DNA of 64,000 nt from Burkholderiales bacterium (GCA_027493935.1 JAOSJV010000011.1:62001-126000), one strand, 5' to 3'. Counted from the stretch's first letter, positions 28,001 to 36,763 are shown. Made by a program: numbers and translations. The notes: a model not told the origin generated them from the letters alone.

Positions 28001-28312
28001 GGCCGGGTGGCGCTCGAGCGTCTCGCCAACGGGCTGCCCGACGCGATCGTGCTCGACCTCCTCATGCCGGAGATGGACGGTTTCGAGTTCGTCGCGGAAC
28101 TGCGCAGCCGCGCCGAGTGGCGCAAGCTCCCCGTGCTGGTGGTGACCGCGATGGAGCTGTCCGAGGAGGACCACCGACGCCTGAACGGCGGAGTCGAGCG
28201 GGTGATTCGCAAGAGCGCACAGCCGCGCGACGAGCTGCTGCGGGAAGTGGGGGCCGCGCTGGCCGAATGCGTCGAGCGGCGCGCGGCCGCAGCGGAGCGA
28301 GCCGAGCAATGA
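25047..28312 (+). CDS. dCache-HAMP-GAF hybrid histidine kinase with two receiver domains (two frameshifts)
   Basis: Membrane sensor of about 1,088 aa. TM1 is [22 protein letters not shown] periplasmic double-Cache sensor follows (about 25140-25890; [21 protein letters not shown]). TM2 and HAMP lie near 25950-26190, GAF at 26290-26720, HisKA with SHELRTPMN at about 26800 (phospho-His), HATPase ([29 protein letters not shown]), then receivers [13 protein letters not shown] and [13 protein letters not shown], each with a DVMMP/DLLMP phospho-Asp loop. Extra G residues at 25897-25900 (restores [15 protein letters not shown]) and 26214-26216 (restores [17 protein letters not shown]) break the frame. 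It lies between the binding proteins and the phosphatase; probably the input of the pathway. Confidence 0.87.
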
Positions 28313-28695
28313 AGCGCATCCTGTACGTCGAGGACAACGACGACAATGTCTACGTCGTCACCAACCGCCTTGGGCGGGCGGGCTTTACGGTGCTGGTCGC
28401 GCGCGACGGCGAGCAGGGCGTCGTCATGGCGCGCGCCGAGCAGCCCGATCTCATCCTGATGGATCTGCGGCTGCCGGTGATCGACGGCTGGGAGGCCACG
28501 CGGCGGATCAAGGCGGACGAGTCGACGCGGCACATCCCGGTGCTCGCGCTGTCCGCCCATGCGATGACGGGGGACCGTGCACGGGCGCTCGAGGCGGGCT
28601 GCGACGACTACGACACGAAACCGATCGACCTGCCGCGCCTGCGCGCCAAGATCGACGCGCTTCTGGGCGCCCGAGGCAAAGATGGCGGCGCCTGA
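28309..28695 (+). CDS. Single-domain response regulator (CheY-like)
   Basis: Receiver domain only, 128 aa. Acidic pocket at LYVEDNDDN, phospho-Asp in [14 protein letters not shown], Thr/Ser switch in [13 protein letters not shown], and Lys in YDTKPIDL. It resembles DivK-type shuttles ([11 protein letters not shown]). ATG 28309 overlaps the kinase stop (ATGA), so it is translationally coupled. No output domain: it likely relays phosphate from the hybrid kinase to another protein, for example the downstream receiver-phosphatase. Confidence 0.92.
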   Translation: MKRILYVEDNDDNVYVVTNRLGRAGFTVLVARDGEQGVVMARAEQPDLILMDLRLPVIDGWEATRRIKADESTRHIPVLALSAHAMTGDRARALEAGCDDYDTKPIDLPRLRAKIDALLGARGKDGGA

Positions 28696-29855
28696 TCCCG
28701 CGCTTCTCGTCGTCGACGACAACGAGGACAACCGCTATACGCTCGTCCAGCGGCTGAAGCGCCAGGGCTACTCGAATCTCACGACCGCGGTCAACGGGCG
28801 CGAGGCGCTCGACCTGCTGCGCGCGCAACCGTTCGACCTCGTGCTGCTCGACGTGACGATGCCGGAGATGAACGGCTACGAGGTGCTCGCGCACCTGAAG
28901 GCCGACAGCCGCCTGCGGCACGTCCCGGTCGTCATGATCTCCGCCGTCGACCAGGTGGAAAGCGTCGTGCGCTGCATCGAGCTCGGCGCCGAGGACTACC
29001 TGCCGAAGCCGTTCAATCCGACGCTGCTCAGGGCCCGGGTGGGGGCGAGCCTCGAGAAGAAGCGGTTGCGCGACGAGCTGGAGGCGCACGTCGCTCGCAT
29101 CGAGGCCGATCTCGAGTCGGCGCGGCGGATACAGATGAGCATGGTCCCGAGCGAGTTTCCGGCGCCGACGACCGAGGAACCGGTCGGGATCTTCGCGTCG
29201 CTGTATCCCGCGCGCCAGGTCGGTGGCGACCTCTACGACTTCTTCCACATCGGGCCGCGGACGCTGTGCGTCGTCGTGGCGGACGTGTCCGACAAGGGCG
29301 CCGCGGCGGCGCTCTTCATGGCGCGCACGAAGACACTGATCCGCACGCTGGCGCGCCTGATGCACGGCGCGGGCGGGGCGATTCCCGAGCCGCACGAGGT
29401 CGTCACGCGCATGAACGGGGGAACTCTGCCAGGATAACCCGCACTGCATGTTCGCGACGATCTTCCTCGGAACGCTCGACCTCGCGACGCGCGAGCTGCG
29501 CTTCTGCAACGCCGGCCATCCGCTGCCCTACGTCGCCGGATCGGCGGGCGTCACGGCGCTCGAGGCGCCGCGCGGAAAACCGCTCGGCATCCGGCCGACG
29601 TTCACCTATGCGACCACCGCGCGCCAGCTCGACATCGGGGACTGCCTGTTCCTGTTCACCGACGGGGTCACCGAGGCGCTCGACGCGAACGGCGAGCTCT
29701 TCTCCGAGGCGCGGCTCGAGGAGGTGCTCCGGTCGGTGGCCGAGGGCAGCACCCAGAGCGTCGTGACGGCGGTCGTGGACGCCGTGCGCCGGTTCGCCGG
29801 TGACGCCCCGCAGTCCGACGACATCGCCGCGCTCGCGGTCCGCCTGGTGGGCTGA
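28682..29855 (+). CDS. Receiver-PP2C (SpoIIE/RsbU-type) serine phosphatase (frameshifted)
   Basis: N-terminal receiver (LLVVDDNEDNRYTL; LLDVTMPEMNGYE; LPKPFNPT), a coiled linker (EKKRLRDELEAHVARIEADLESARRIQMSM), then a PP2C phosphatase domain. Metal-binding motifs are QVGGDLYDFF, VADVSDKGAAAALFMA and FLFTDGVTEA, ending SDDIAALAVRL. Five G at 29417-29421 should be four; correction gives RMNGELCQDNPHCMFATIF. ATG 28682 overlaps the preceding receiver gene by 14 bases. RsbU-like enzymes of this design dephosphorylate STAS antagonists when the receiver is phosphorylated. Two STAS targets are encoded in the same block. Confidence 0.88.
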
Positions 29856-29861
29856 GCGACG

Positions 29862-30302
29862 ATGAGCCGCGTCACGGCGACGATCACCGGGCCGGGCGAG
29901 GACGTTGCGCGCGTGCCCGAGTTGCTCGACGGCCTGGCCCGGGCGCACCAGCTGGATGCCGACGCGGTGGCAGATATGCAGGTCGCCCTGGACGAGATCT
30001 TGAGTAATATTCTGACCAACGGCTTCGCCGACAGCCGACCGCATCGGATCGACGTGGCGCTCTCCGTCGACGGGGATTCGCTCACCGCCGAGGTGGAGGA
30101 CGATTGCGCCGCCTTCGACCCGCTTGCGGTCCCGCCGCCCGACATCGGGCCTGCGCTCAAGGACCGGCGCGTCGGCGGACTGGGCGTTCACTTCGTGCGC
30201 AAGCTGATGAGCAAGGTCAGCTACACCCGGGTCGGCGCGCGCAACCGGCTACTGCTCACAAGATCGCTAACGGGGAAGGGTGGCACCGATGGAGATGCAT
30301 GA
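29862..30302 (+). CDS. RsbW-type serine kinase / anti-sigma-like ATPase
   Basis: HATPase_c_2 protein of 146 aa. N-box-like ADMQVALDEILSNILTNGF, G1-like EVEDDCAAFDPLAV, and G2-like GGLGVHFVRKLMSKVSY. These match RsbW/SpoIIAB-type kinases that bind either a sigma factor or a STAS antagonist, and phosphorylate the latter. ATG 29862 is six bases after the phosphatase stop, and the 3' end overlaps the next STAS gene by 14 bases. A stoichiometric kinase-STAS pair is suggested by this coupling. No sigma factor gene is in the window. Confidence 0.88.
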   Translation: MSRVTATITGPGEDVARVPELLDGLARAHQLDADAVADMQVALDEILSNILTNGFADSRPHRIDVALSVDGDSLTAEVEDDCAAFDPLAVPPPDIGPALKDRRVGGLGVHFVRKLMSKVSYTRVGARNRLLLTRSLTGKGGTDGDA

Positions 30303-30624
30303 AGAACAACTGAGCGGCGTGACCGCCCTGACGGTGAAGGGCCGTCTGGACAGCACCACTGCGCCCCTGTTTGGTCAGAAGCTCGAGTCGATCGTCGCGA
30401 CTCCCCAGAGCCGCCTGGTCGTCGACTTCGGGCATCTCGAGTACATGAGCAGCGCCGGCTTCCGCGTGTTGCTCGTCGCCGCGAAGCGCGCCGAGGAGGT
30501 CGGCAGCCGCCTCGTCCTGTGCGGTCTGTCCGCGAAAGTCCGGCAGCTCTTCGATCTCGGCGGATTCCTGGACCTGTTCACGATCGCGCGATCTCGCGAC
30601 GACGCCATCGCGGCCGCGAAGTAG
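30289..30624 (+). CDS. STAS-domain anti-sigma factor antagonist (copy B)
   Basis: STAS protein of 111 aa closely related to the copy at 22525. VTALTVKGRLDSTTAPLFGQKL leads into LVVDFGHLEYMSSAGFRVLLVAA (acceptor Ser in SSAG) and VRQLFDLGGFLDLFTI. ATG 30289 has GGGAAGGG eight bases upstream; GTG 30280 is an alternative. It overlaps the RsbW-type kinase gene and precedes permease copy B by 18 bases, so kinase, antagonist and permease are probably co-translated. Confidence 0.9.
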   Translation: MEMHEEQLSGVTALTVKGRLDSTTAPLFGQKLESIVATPQSRLVVDFGHLEYMSSAGFRVLLVAAKRAEEVGSRLVLCGLSAKVRQLFDLGGFLDLFTIARSRDDAIAAAK

Positions 30625-30642
30625 TCGGACGGCCTGGCGGTC

Positions 30643-32350
30643 GTGCGCAAGCCGCCCAACATCAGCTACGGCGTCGACGACACTCCGCCGCCCGTCGTCA
30701 ACGTGCTGAGCGGCATTCAGCACGTCGGGCTGATGTCGATTTACCTCATCTATCCGGCGCTGGTCGCACAGGCTGCCGGCGGATCCGCGCAGATCGCCGC
30801 AGCGGTGGTGAGCATGACGCTGCTTGCGCTCGCGGTTGGGACGCTCCTGCAGGCGATGCGCCTCGGCCCGATCGGGTCGGGCTATCTGTGCCAGCCGATT
30901 CCCAGCGTGGTGTATTTCGTCCCCTCCCTCGTTGCCGCGAAGCACGGCGGTTTGCACGCCGTTTTCGGGATGACGATCGCGGCTGGCGCGCTCGAGATCG
31001 CCCTCGCCCGCGCGATCAGCCGCCTGCGCGCGTTCTTTCCGGCCGAGATTGCCGGACTCGTCGTGCTGCTGGTCGGGGTCGCAACCGGGGTGGTCGGCCT
31101 GCGCACCGCGCTCGGTGCGAACCAGCAGGCGGAGCCGCCGACGTCGATCGACGTCGGGCTCGCGCTGTTCACGCTCGCGGTGATGGTGGCGTTGAACGTC
31201 TGGGGCCGCGAAGCGTTGCGACGTTTTTGCGTGCTGATCGGCATGGCGATCGGCTGCGCGGGCGCGTGGGCGCTCGGCCGGCTGGGCACGGCGGAACTCG
31301 CTGCGGCGGCGGACGGCCCGCTGTTCGCCCTGCCGCAACTCGATCAGCTCGGCTGGAGCTTCGATCCGACCCTCGCGCTGCCCTTCGCGATCGCGGCGGT
31401 CGCCGCGTCGCTGAAGGTGATCGGCAACGTCACGACGTGCCAGAAGACGAACGAAGCCGACTGGGTCCGACCCGACATTCGGTCGATCAGCCGCGGCGTC
31501 GTGGGCGACGGTCTCGGTTCGGTCGTCGCGGGCGCGCTTGGCGCGCACGGCCTCAATTCGTCGACTGGCGCCGTCGGGCTCGCGAGCGCGACCGGCGTCA
31601 CCAGCCGCCGCGTGGCGTACTCGGTCGCGGCGATCCTGATCGTCCTCGCCTTCGTGCCCAGACTCGGGCTGCTCTTCTACCTCATGCCGCGGCCGGTGGC
31701 CGGCGCCGCCCTCGTGTTCTCCTCGACCTTCATCATCATCAACGGGCTCGAGATCATGACCTCGCGACTGCTCGACGCGCGGAAGACCCTGGTCATCGGG
31801 CTCGCGCTCGTCTTCGGGCTGGCGGTCGAGGTGCTGCCGGGGCTGCTCGAGGTCTTCCCGCCGGCAGTGCGCGTGGCGCTCGGCACTTCGCTCGTCCTCG
31901 GGACGCTGGTTGGCCTCGGGCTGAACCTCCTCTTCCGGCTCGGCCTGCGGCGCACGGCGGCGACGACCGTGTCGCGGGGCGCGGTGGACACCAAGGCGCT
32001 GGAGGACTTCCTGGAGGCGCACGGCGCAGCCTGGGGCGCGCGGCGCGACGTGATCGAACGGGCCAAGTTCAACCTTGCGCAGTCGATCGAGACGATCGCG
32101 TCGAGCGGGGTGGCCGGCGGCACGCTCGGTGCGGAGGCTTCGTTCGACGAGTTCAACCTTGACGTGCGCGTGTCCTACGAGGGCCCACCGCTCGAGCTGC
32201 CGGAGAAGCGCCCGTCGAACGAGGAGATCATGGCCTCCCGCGGAAGGGGAGCGGAAGCTCGCGGGGTTCATGCTGAGGCGCTTCGCCGACCGGGTTTCCG
32301 TCGCCCAGAAGAACGGCCGATCGACCGTCCTGTTCCACTTCGACCACTGA
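30643..32350 (+). CDS. NCS2-family permease with C-terminal RsbW-like ATPase domain (copy B, frameshifted)
   Basis: Paralogue of the permease at 20684, about 568 aa. The N-terminus KPPNISYGVDDTPPPVVNVLSG is followed by about 12-14 helices, TCQKTNEADWVRPDIRSIS and STGAVGLASATGVTSR. The soluble tail (32020-32350) has RRDVIERAKFNLAQSIETI, EASFDEFNLDVRVSYEGPP and PSNEEIMA. Three C at 32237-32239 should be two, giving MASAEGERKLAGFMLRRFADRV and the same last residues as copy A (VLFHFDH). GTG 30643 is the start. Last gene of the signalling operon. Substrate unknown: the NCS2 signature QN is replaced by GA. Confidence 0.83.
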
Positions 32351-32489
32351 GGCGCGGGCGCTCCTGGGCCGGCGCGTGCGTCGCGGCGCTTCCTCGGCGG
32401 CGTCACCGCGGGCGCTGCATCGCCCGACCGACGTTGACCGACCCTCTCGGCGCCCAGCTCGCCAGGGTCTCAGCGACCTGCGCGCGCCG

Positions 32490-32853
32490 TGCGACCTGTT
32501 CGCGACGAACGGACTGCGAATCCGCACCGAGCCGGGCAGGCGGTCGTGCTCGAAGTTCTGCGAGAGGATCTCCTCCAGCCCGTAGTGCCCGGCGTAGGCC
32601 CAGAGATGAGCGTCGAACCACGACAGCTCGTACGCGGCAGCGCCGCGCGCAGCACGCCCTCGCTCGGATAGAGAACCGTGAATTGGGCGAAGAACTCGGC
32701 GGCCTCCCGCAATGCGCCGGGCCGCTCGAGCAGCGGCGCGCCGTCGGCCCCGCGTACACGGTTGACGGCGGCGGCGAACTCGATGACCACCTGGTGCGGA
32801 ATGCGCAGAGTACCGCGCTCCACGCCTTGCCGCAGCAGCGCGGTCGCGCGCGC
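32490..32853 (-). pseudogene. Broken PIN-domain (VapC-like) gene
   Basis: Reading leftward: ATALLRQGVERGTLRIPHQV, VIEFAAAVNRVRG (acidic Glu of the PIN site), LREAAEFFAQFTVLYPSEGVL, then after a one-base shift near 32640 AAYELSWFDAHLWAYAGHYG (conserved Asp), LEEILSQNFEHDRLPG and VRIRSPF. The N-terminal strand with the first catalytic Asp is missing, cut where the palindrome at 32856-32874 begins. No stop follows the expected C-terminus. No antitoxin gene is seen. It is gene debris at the right edge of the signalling block. Confidence 0.75.
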
Positions 32854-32855
32854 GT

Positions 32856-32874
32856 CCCTCCTTGCCAAGGAGGG
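32856..32874. repeat. Palindrome CCCTCCTT-GCC-AAGGAGGG
   Basis: Perfect 8-bp arms around a 3-base loop, same type as the palindromes at 11101-11186. It sits between the broken PIN gene and the 3' end of the aminotransferase gene, exactly where the PIN homology stops. It could serve as a terminator for the leftward aminotransferase transcript or be a dispersed repeat. Confidence 0.75.
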
Positions 32875-32888
32875 GGATGGCGCCGGGA

Positions 32889-34140
32889 TCACACCGCCGC
32901 GGCCATCGCCTTCTTCTTCTGTTGCGCGGCGCTCTGGTGCATCTTCGCGTAGGCGTCGTGCGCGGCCGCTTCCGCGTCGCCGACGTGGATCGGCAACCCC
33001 ATGTCGGAGAGCACCGAGCCGAGCGCCGACAGGCACAGCATCACGTTGTCCGGCCGGCACGAGTAGCCCATGATGCCGAAGCGCCAGATCTTGCCGGCGA
33101 GCGGCCCGGAGGCCGGCGCCGATCTCCAGGCTGAACTCCTCGAGCAGCGTGCGGCGCACCTTCGCCTCGTCCACGCCCTGCGGCACGTACACCGCATTCA
33201 TCTGCGGGATCTGGTAGGGCTCCTTCACCAGGAACTTCAGCCCCATCGCCTCCAGCCCCGCCTTGAGCGCCAGGTGATGGCGCTGATGGCGCGCCCAGGC
33301 GTTCTCGAGCCCCTCCTCGCGCAGGAGCAGCAGCGCTTCGTGCAAGCCGAGGAGCGAGTTGGTCGGCGCGGTGTGGTGATAGGTGCGCGTCGTCGCGCCC
33401 CAGTAGCCGAGCAACAGGTTCATGTCCATGAACCAGCTGTGGATCTTGTCCTTGCGCGCCTTCACGTAGTCGACCACCCGCTCGGTGAACGAGACCGGCG
33501 AGAGTCCCGGCGTGCACGACAGGCACTTCTGGCTCGCCGAGTAGATCGCATCGATCTTCCACTCGTCGACCAGCACCGGGCAGCCGCCGAGCGAGGTGAC
33601 TGCGTCCACGATCGTGAGCGCGTCGTGCTTGTGCGCGATCTCGACCAGCGTCTTGGCGTCCGAGAGCGCGCCGGTCGAGGTCTCGGCGTGCACGAACGCC
33701 ACCACGCGCACGTCGCCATGCTTGTTCAGCGCATCCTCGAGCTTCTGCGGATCGCACGGCTCGCCCCACTCGTGGTCGATCACGACCGGCACGCCGCCGC
33801 AACGCTCGACGTTCTCGACCATACGGCCGCCGAAGACGCCGTTCTTCAGCACCACGACCTTGTCGCCGGGACGCACCATGTTGACGAAACAGTACTCCAT
33901 GCCGACCGAGCCGGGCCCGGAGACCGGGAAGGTGAGCGCGTTCTTCGTCTGGAACGCGTAGCGCAGCAGCGACTTCAGCTCCTCCATCATCTCGACGAAC
34001 ACCGGGTCGAGGTAGCCGATCGCAGGCTGGCTCATCGTGGTGAGCACGCGCGGGTGGATCTCGGTCGGACCGGGGCCCATGAGCGTGCGCTGCGGCGGAT
34101 GGAACGAGCTGATGCGCTTCGCGGGGGCGTACGGGTTCAT
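32889..34140 (-). CDS. Serine/alanine-glyoxylate aminotransferase (class V, frameshifted)
   Basis: PLP-dependent class V aminotransferase of about 416 aa: MNPYAPAKRISSFHPPQRTL, GPGPTEIHPRVL, FPVSGPGSVGMEY, AETSTGALSDAK, then VDAVTSLGGCPV. The catalytic Lys lies in SASQKCLSCTPGL (about residue 208) with YHHTAPTNSL beyond. An extra base at 33108-33109 breaks the frame; removal gives GAGLGPLAGKIWRFGIMGYS and the C-terminus to TGA 32889. ATG 34140 has its own AGGGAG. It converts glyoxylate to glycine using Ala or Ser, in photorespiratory-like, serine-cycle or glyoxylate detoxification metabolism. A helix-turn-helix ORF upstream runs into it in frame. Confidence 0.9.
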
Positions 34141-34398
34141 GGACTGGCTCCCTGGGTGGAACGTCCCGAAATCGTCGGGACGCGATTTGACCTTCACCGG
34201 GCGCTTGGCGCCGGCCTCGTCGAGGATCTCGACCGCGCTGATGCGGCCGTCCGACACGCGCTCGATCTCCATCGCCCAACGCGCCGGCACGTAACCGGAC
34301 TTGACCCAGTTGCTCACCACGGCGCGGTCGAGGCTCAGGCGCCGCGCGACCTCGGCTTGGCTGCCGAAAAGGGCGACGAGTCGTTCGATGCAGGTCAT
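34141..34398 (-). CDS. YdaS-like helix-turn-helix segment fused in frame to the aminotransferase
   Basis: From ATG 34398 the frame encodes MTCIERLVALFGSQAEVARR, LSLDRAVVSNWVKSGYVP and ARWAMEIERVSDG: a Cro/CI-type HTH resembling YdaS-like proteins, with recognition helix at RAVVSNWVKSG. It then gives AVEILDEAGAKRPVKVKSRP and reaches the aminotransferase ATG without any stop. It may be a separate small regulator whose stop was lost to an indel, or a true N-terminal DNA-binding domain of the enzyme. A palindrome (TCAAAG-AAA-CTTTGA) lies 42 bases upstream and may be its operator. Confidence 0.65.
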
Positions 34399-34439
34399 GG
34401 TGGTACGGTCGGGAACGTCAGCTCTTGGAGTTTGCCTTA

Positions 34440-34454
34440 TCAAAGAAACTTTGA
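34440..34454. promoter_or_regulatory. Palindrome TCAAAG-N3-CTTTGA, candidate operator
   Basis: Perfect 6-bp arms around AAA, in the divergent promoter region between the HTH-aminotransferase and the molybdopterin oxidoreductase genes. The leftward strand also shows TTGATAAGG beside it. The symmetric site fits a Cro-like dimer, so autoregulation by the HTH segment is a reasonable inference. Confidence 0.5.
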
Positions 34455-34576
34455 CAAGATGCGATTGACGGACACATGCATACCGGGAGATGCGGGCGGC
34501 GGAGCGTGATCCCTGCTAATTCATGCGGTTAGCGCTCGGCGTAGGGTAATGATCCATTTGGCCACCCCAACTGCCG

Positions 34577-36757
34577 ATGACGGAGATCGCGCCCATGCCC
34601 ACCGTCCGTACCACCTGCCGCCTGTGCCTGGTCCGCTGCGGCATCACCGTCGAGACCGACGCAGCCGGACGAATCAGCCGCTTCGTCGGCGACCGCGCCC
34701 ATCCGCTCAGCAAGGGCTACCTCTGCATCAAGGGCAAGGCGTCGCTCGACATCGCGACCTCGCCCAAGCGCGTGCTGCATCCGCTGCGCCGGGCGGGCGA
34801 GCGCGGCGCCGGGCGCTGGGAGCGCGTCTCCTGGGACGCCGCGCTCGACAACATCGCCGCCCGGATCGACCGGATCGTGGCCGCCGACGGCGCGCGCGCG
34901 GTCGCCGTGCAGGCGCTGCCGCCCAAGGAGTACTTCGCCTACGACGTGTTCTGCAGCCTGATCGGCAGCCCGACCTTCTTCAAGCACGACTCGCATCAGT
35001 GCTTCACGCCGCAGCTCATGGCCGACACGCTCACGTTCGGCAACCTGCTCACCTATCCGTCGTACACCTCGGTCGACGCCGCCGACCTGTTGATCCTCTG
35101 GGGCATCAATCCGAGCGAGACGAACGGCTCGAAGTACCAGCGCGTGCGCGACGCGCAGCGGCGCGGCGCGCGCACCATCGTGGTCGACCCGCGCCCGACG
35201 CGCTCGGCGCGCGAGGCCGACCTCTGGCTGCGCGTGCGCCCGGGCACCGACGCCGCGCTCGCGCTCGGCATCATCAACGAAATGATCGCCCGCGGCTGGT
35301 ACGACCGCGCCTTCGTCGACGCGTGGACCGTCGGGTTCGACGCGCTGCGCGAGCGCGCCGCCCGCTACACGCCCGAGCGGGTGGCCGAGATCGCGTGGGT
35401 CCCGGCCGAGGCCGTGCGCGCGGCGGCACGCATGATCGGCGAAGCGCGCGCAGCCGCGCTCTACACATTCATCGGCGTGACGATGGGCGGCAACTCGATC
35501 GCCTCGATCCGCCTCATGGGCTTCATCCCGGCGCTCACCGGCCGCATCGACCAGCCCGGGACGAACGGCTTCCTGCCGCCGACCGGCGCGCGCATGCCCG
35601 GCTACTACGCGGCGAACCTCGGGCTCGAGGACCACCGCGATCTCGCGGACCAACTCTCGGCGGAGCGCTTCCCGCTGCTCGCCGGCCCGCACGCGATCAC
35701 CACGCCCTACCCCCATCCGCGCCAAGTGATCGACGCGATGCTCAGCGGCAAGCCCTACCCCCGTGGCGCGCTGTGGACCAACTGCAACCCGGTGGTCGGT
35801 CTGGAGGACACGGCGACGACCATCGAGGCGCTGAAGCGGCTCGACCTGCTGGTCGTCTCCGATCTCTTCGAGTCGCCGACCGCGCGGCTCGCCGACTACG
35901 TGCTGCCGGTGACCATGCACCTCGAGTCCGACGCGATCTCCGAATACTCGGGCATCAACATGATCTGGGCACGCAAGCGGGCGGTTGCGCCGCGCGGCGA
36001 GGCGCGCGAGGAGGCTGACGTCGTGCTCGACGTGCTCGGACGAATGGGTTACGCGGACCGGTTGCCGTTCCGCACCAACCGCGAGCTGCTCGACTTCCGG
36101 CTCGCGCCGCTCGGCATCGACTTCGAGGAGTTCGCCGCGCGCGGCAGCTACGTGCGCCCGACCGAGCCTCTGAAGTACCGCTCGGGCAAGCTGCGGCGCG
36201 ACGGGACGCCGGGCTTCAACACCCCGTCGGGCAAGGTCGAGTTCGCATCGGGCACGCTCGCCCGCTTCGGCTACGATCCGCTGCCCGATTTCGTCGAGCC
36301 GCCGCTCGGCCCGGTGCGCTCGCCGGAGATCGCGGCACGCTATCCGCTGGTGCTCATGAGCGGCACGCGCACCGTCGAGTACTACAGCACGCTCGGTATC
36401 GAGGTGCCGCGGCTGCGCCGGAGGCGGCCGTTCCCCAGCCTGGAGATCGCGCCCGAAACAGCCGCGGCGCACGCACTGGCGGACGGCGACTGGGTATCGG
36501 TCGCGGCGCCCACCACCGAGCGCACGATCGCGCGCCGGGTCGAGATCGTGCCGGGGATGGATCCACGCGTCGTCAACGCCGAGGGGCTGTGGTACCTGCC
36601 CGGGCGCGAGGACCTGATCGAGGGCGTGCTCGCCGTCGGCGCCAATGTGCTCACCCCGCTCACCGACGAGGTCGACCCGGTCTGCGGCGGCTCGATCGCG
36701 CGGGCCATCCTGTGCCGGATCGAGAAGACCGCGCCGCCGCCCGAGGCGCGCGCCTGA
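34577..36757 (+). CDS. Molybdopterin oxidoreductase (DMSO reductase family)
   Basis: Molybdenum enzyme of 726 aa. An N-terminal [4Fe-4S] motif (TTCRLCLVRCG ... GYLCIKGK) is followed by a bis-MGD-binding body: LLILWGINPSETNGSKYQRV, TIVVDPRPTRSAREADLWLRVRPGTD. The C-terminal molybdopterin dinucleotide domain (FNTPSGKVEFASGTLARFGYDP, YPLVLMSGTRTVEYY) is complete. A Cys in HDSHQCFTPQ is positioned where a Mo ligand could sit. There is no Tat signal, so it is probably cytoplasmic. No dedicated electron-transfer subunit lies next to it. ATG 34577 is the first start; ATG 34595 (MPTVRTTCRLC) is possible. The substrate is not predictable; acetylene hydratase- or formate dehydrogenase-like members exist. 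Confidence 0.85.
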   Translation: MTEIAPMPTVRTTCRLCLVRCGITVETDAAGRISRFVGDRAHPLSKGYLCIKGKASLDIATSPKRVLHPLRRAGERGAGRWERVSWDAALDNIAARIDRIVAADGARAVAVQALPPKEYFAYDVFCSLIGSPTFFKHDSHQCFTPQLMADTLTFGNLLTYPSYTSVDAADLLILWGINPSETNGSKYQRVRDAQRRGARTIVVDPRPTRSAREADLWLRVRPGTDAALALGIINEMIARGWYDRAFVDAWTVGFDALRERAARYTPERVAEIAWVPAEAVRAAARMIGEARAAALYTFIGVTMGGNSIASIRLMGFIPALTGRIDQPGTNGFLPPTGARMPGYYAANLGLEDHRDLADQLSAERFPLLAGPHAITTPYPHPRQVIDAMLSGKPYPRGALWTNCNPVVGLEDTATTIEALKRLDLLVVSDLFESPTARLADYVLPVTMHLESDAISEYSGINMIWARKRAVAPRGEAREEADVVLDVLGRMGYADRLPFRTNRELLDFRLAPLGIDFEEFAARGSYVRPTEPLKYRSGKLRRDGTPGFNTPSGKVEFASGTLARFGYDPLPDFVEPPLGPVRSPEIAARYPLVLMSGTRTVEYYSTLGIEVPRLRRRRPFPSLEIAPETAAAHALADGDWVSVAAPTTERTIARRVEIVPGMDPRVVNAEGLWYLPGREDLIEGVLAVGANVLTPLTDEVDPVCGGSIARAILCRIEKTAPPPEARA

Positions 36758-36763
36758 GGAGCG

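Noticed and set aside
25047..28312. Interpreting the broken histidine kinase as three separate genes or a pseudogene
   Set aside because: Each break is a single extra G, and joined domains form a canonical dCache-HAMP-GAF-HisKA-HATPase-REC-REC chain without missing parts.
32490..32853. Active VapBC toxin-antitoxin system
   Set aside because: The first catalytic Asp and N-terminus are missing, the frame is broken and no antitoxin ORF is present.
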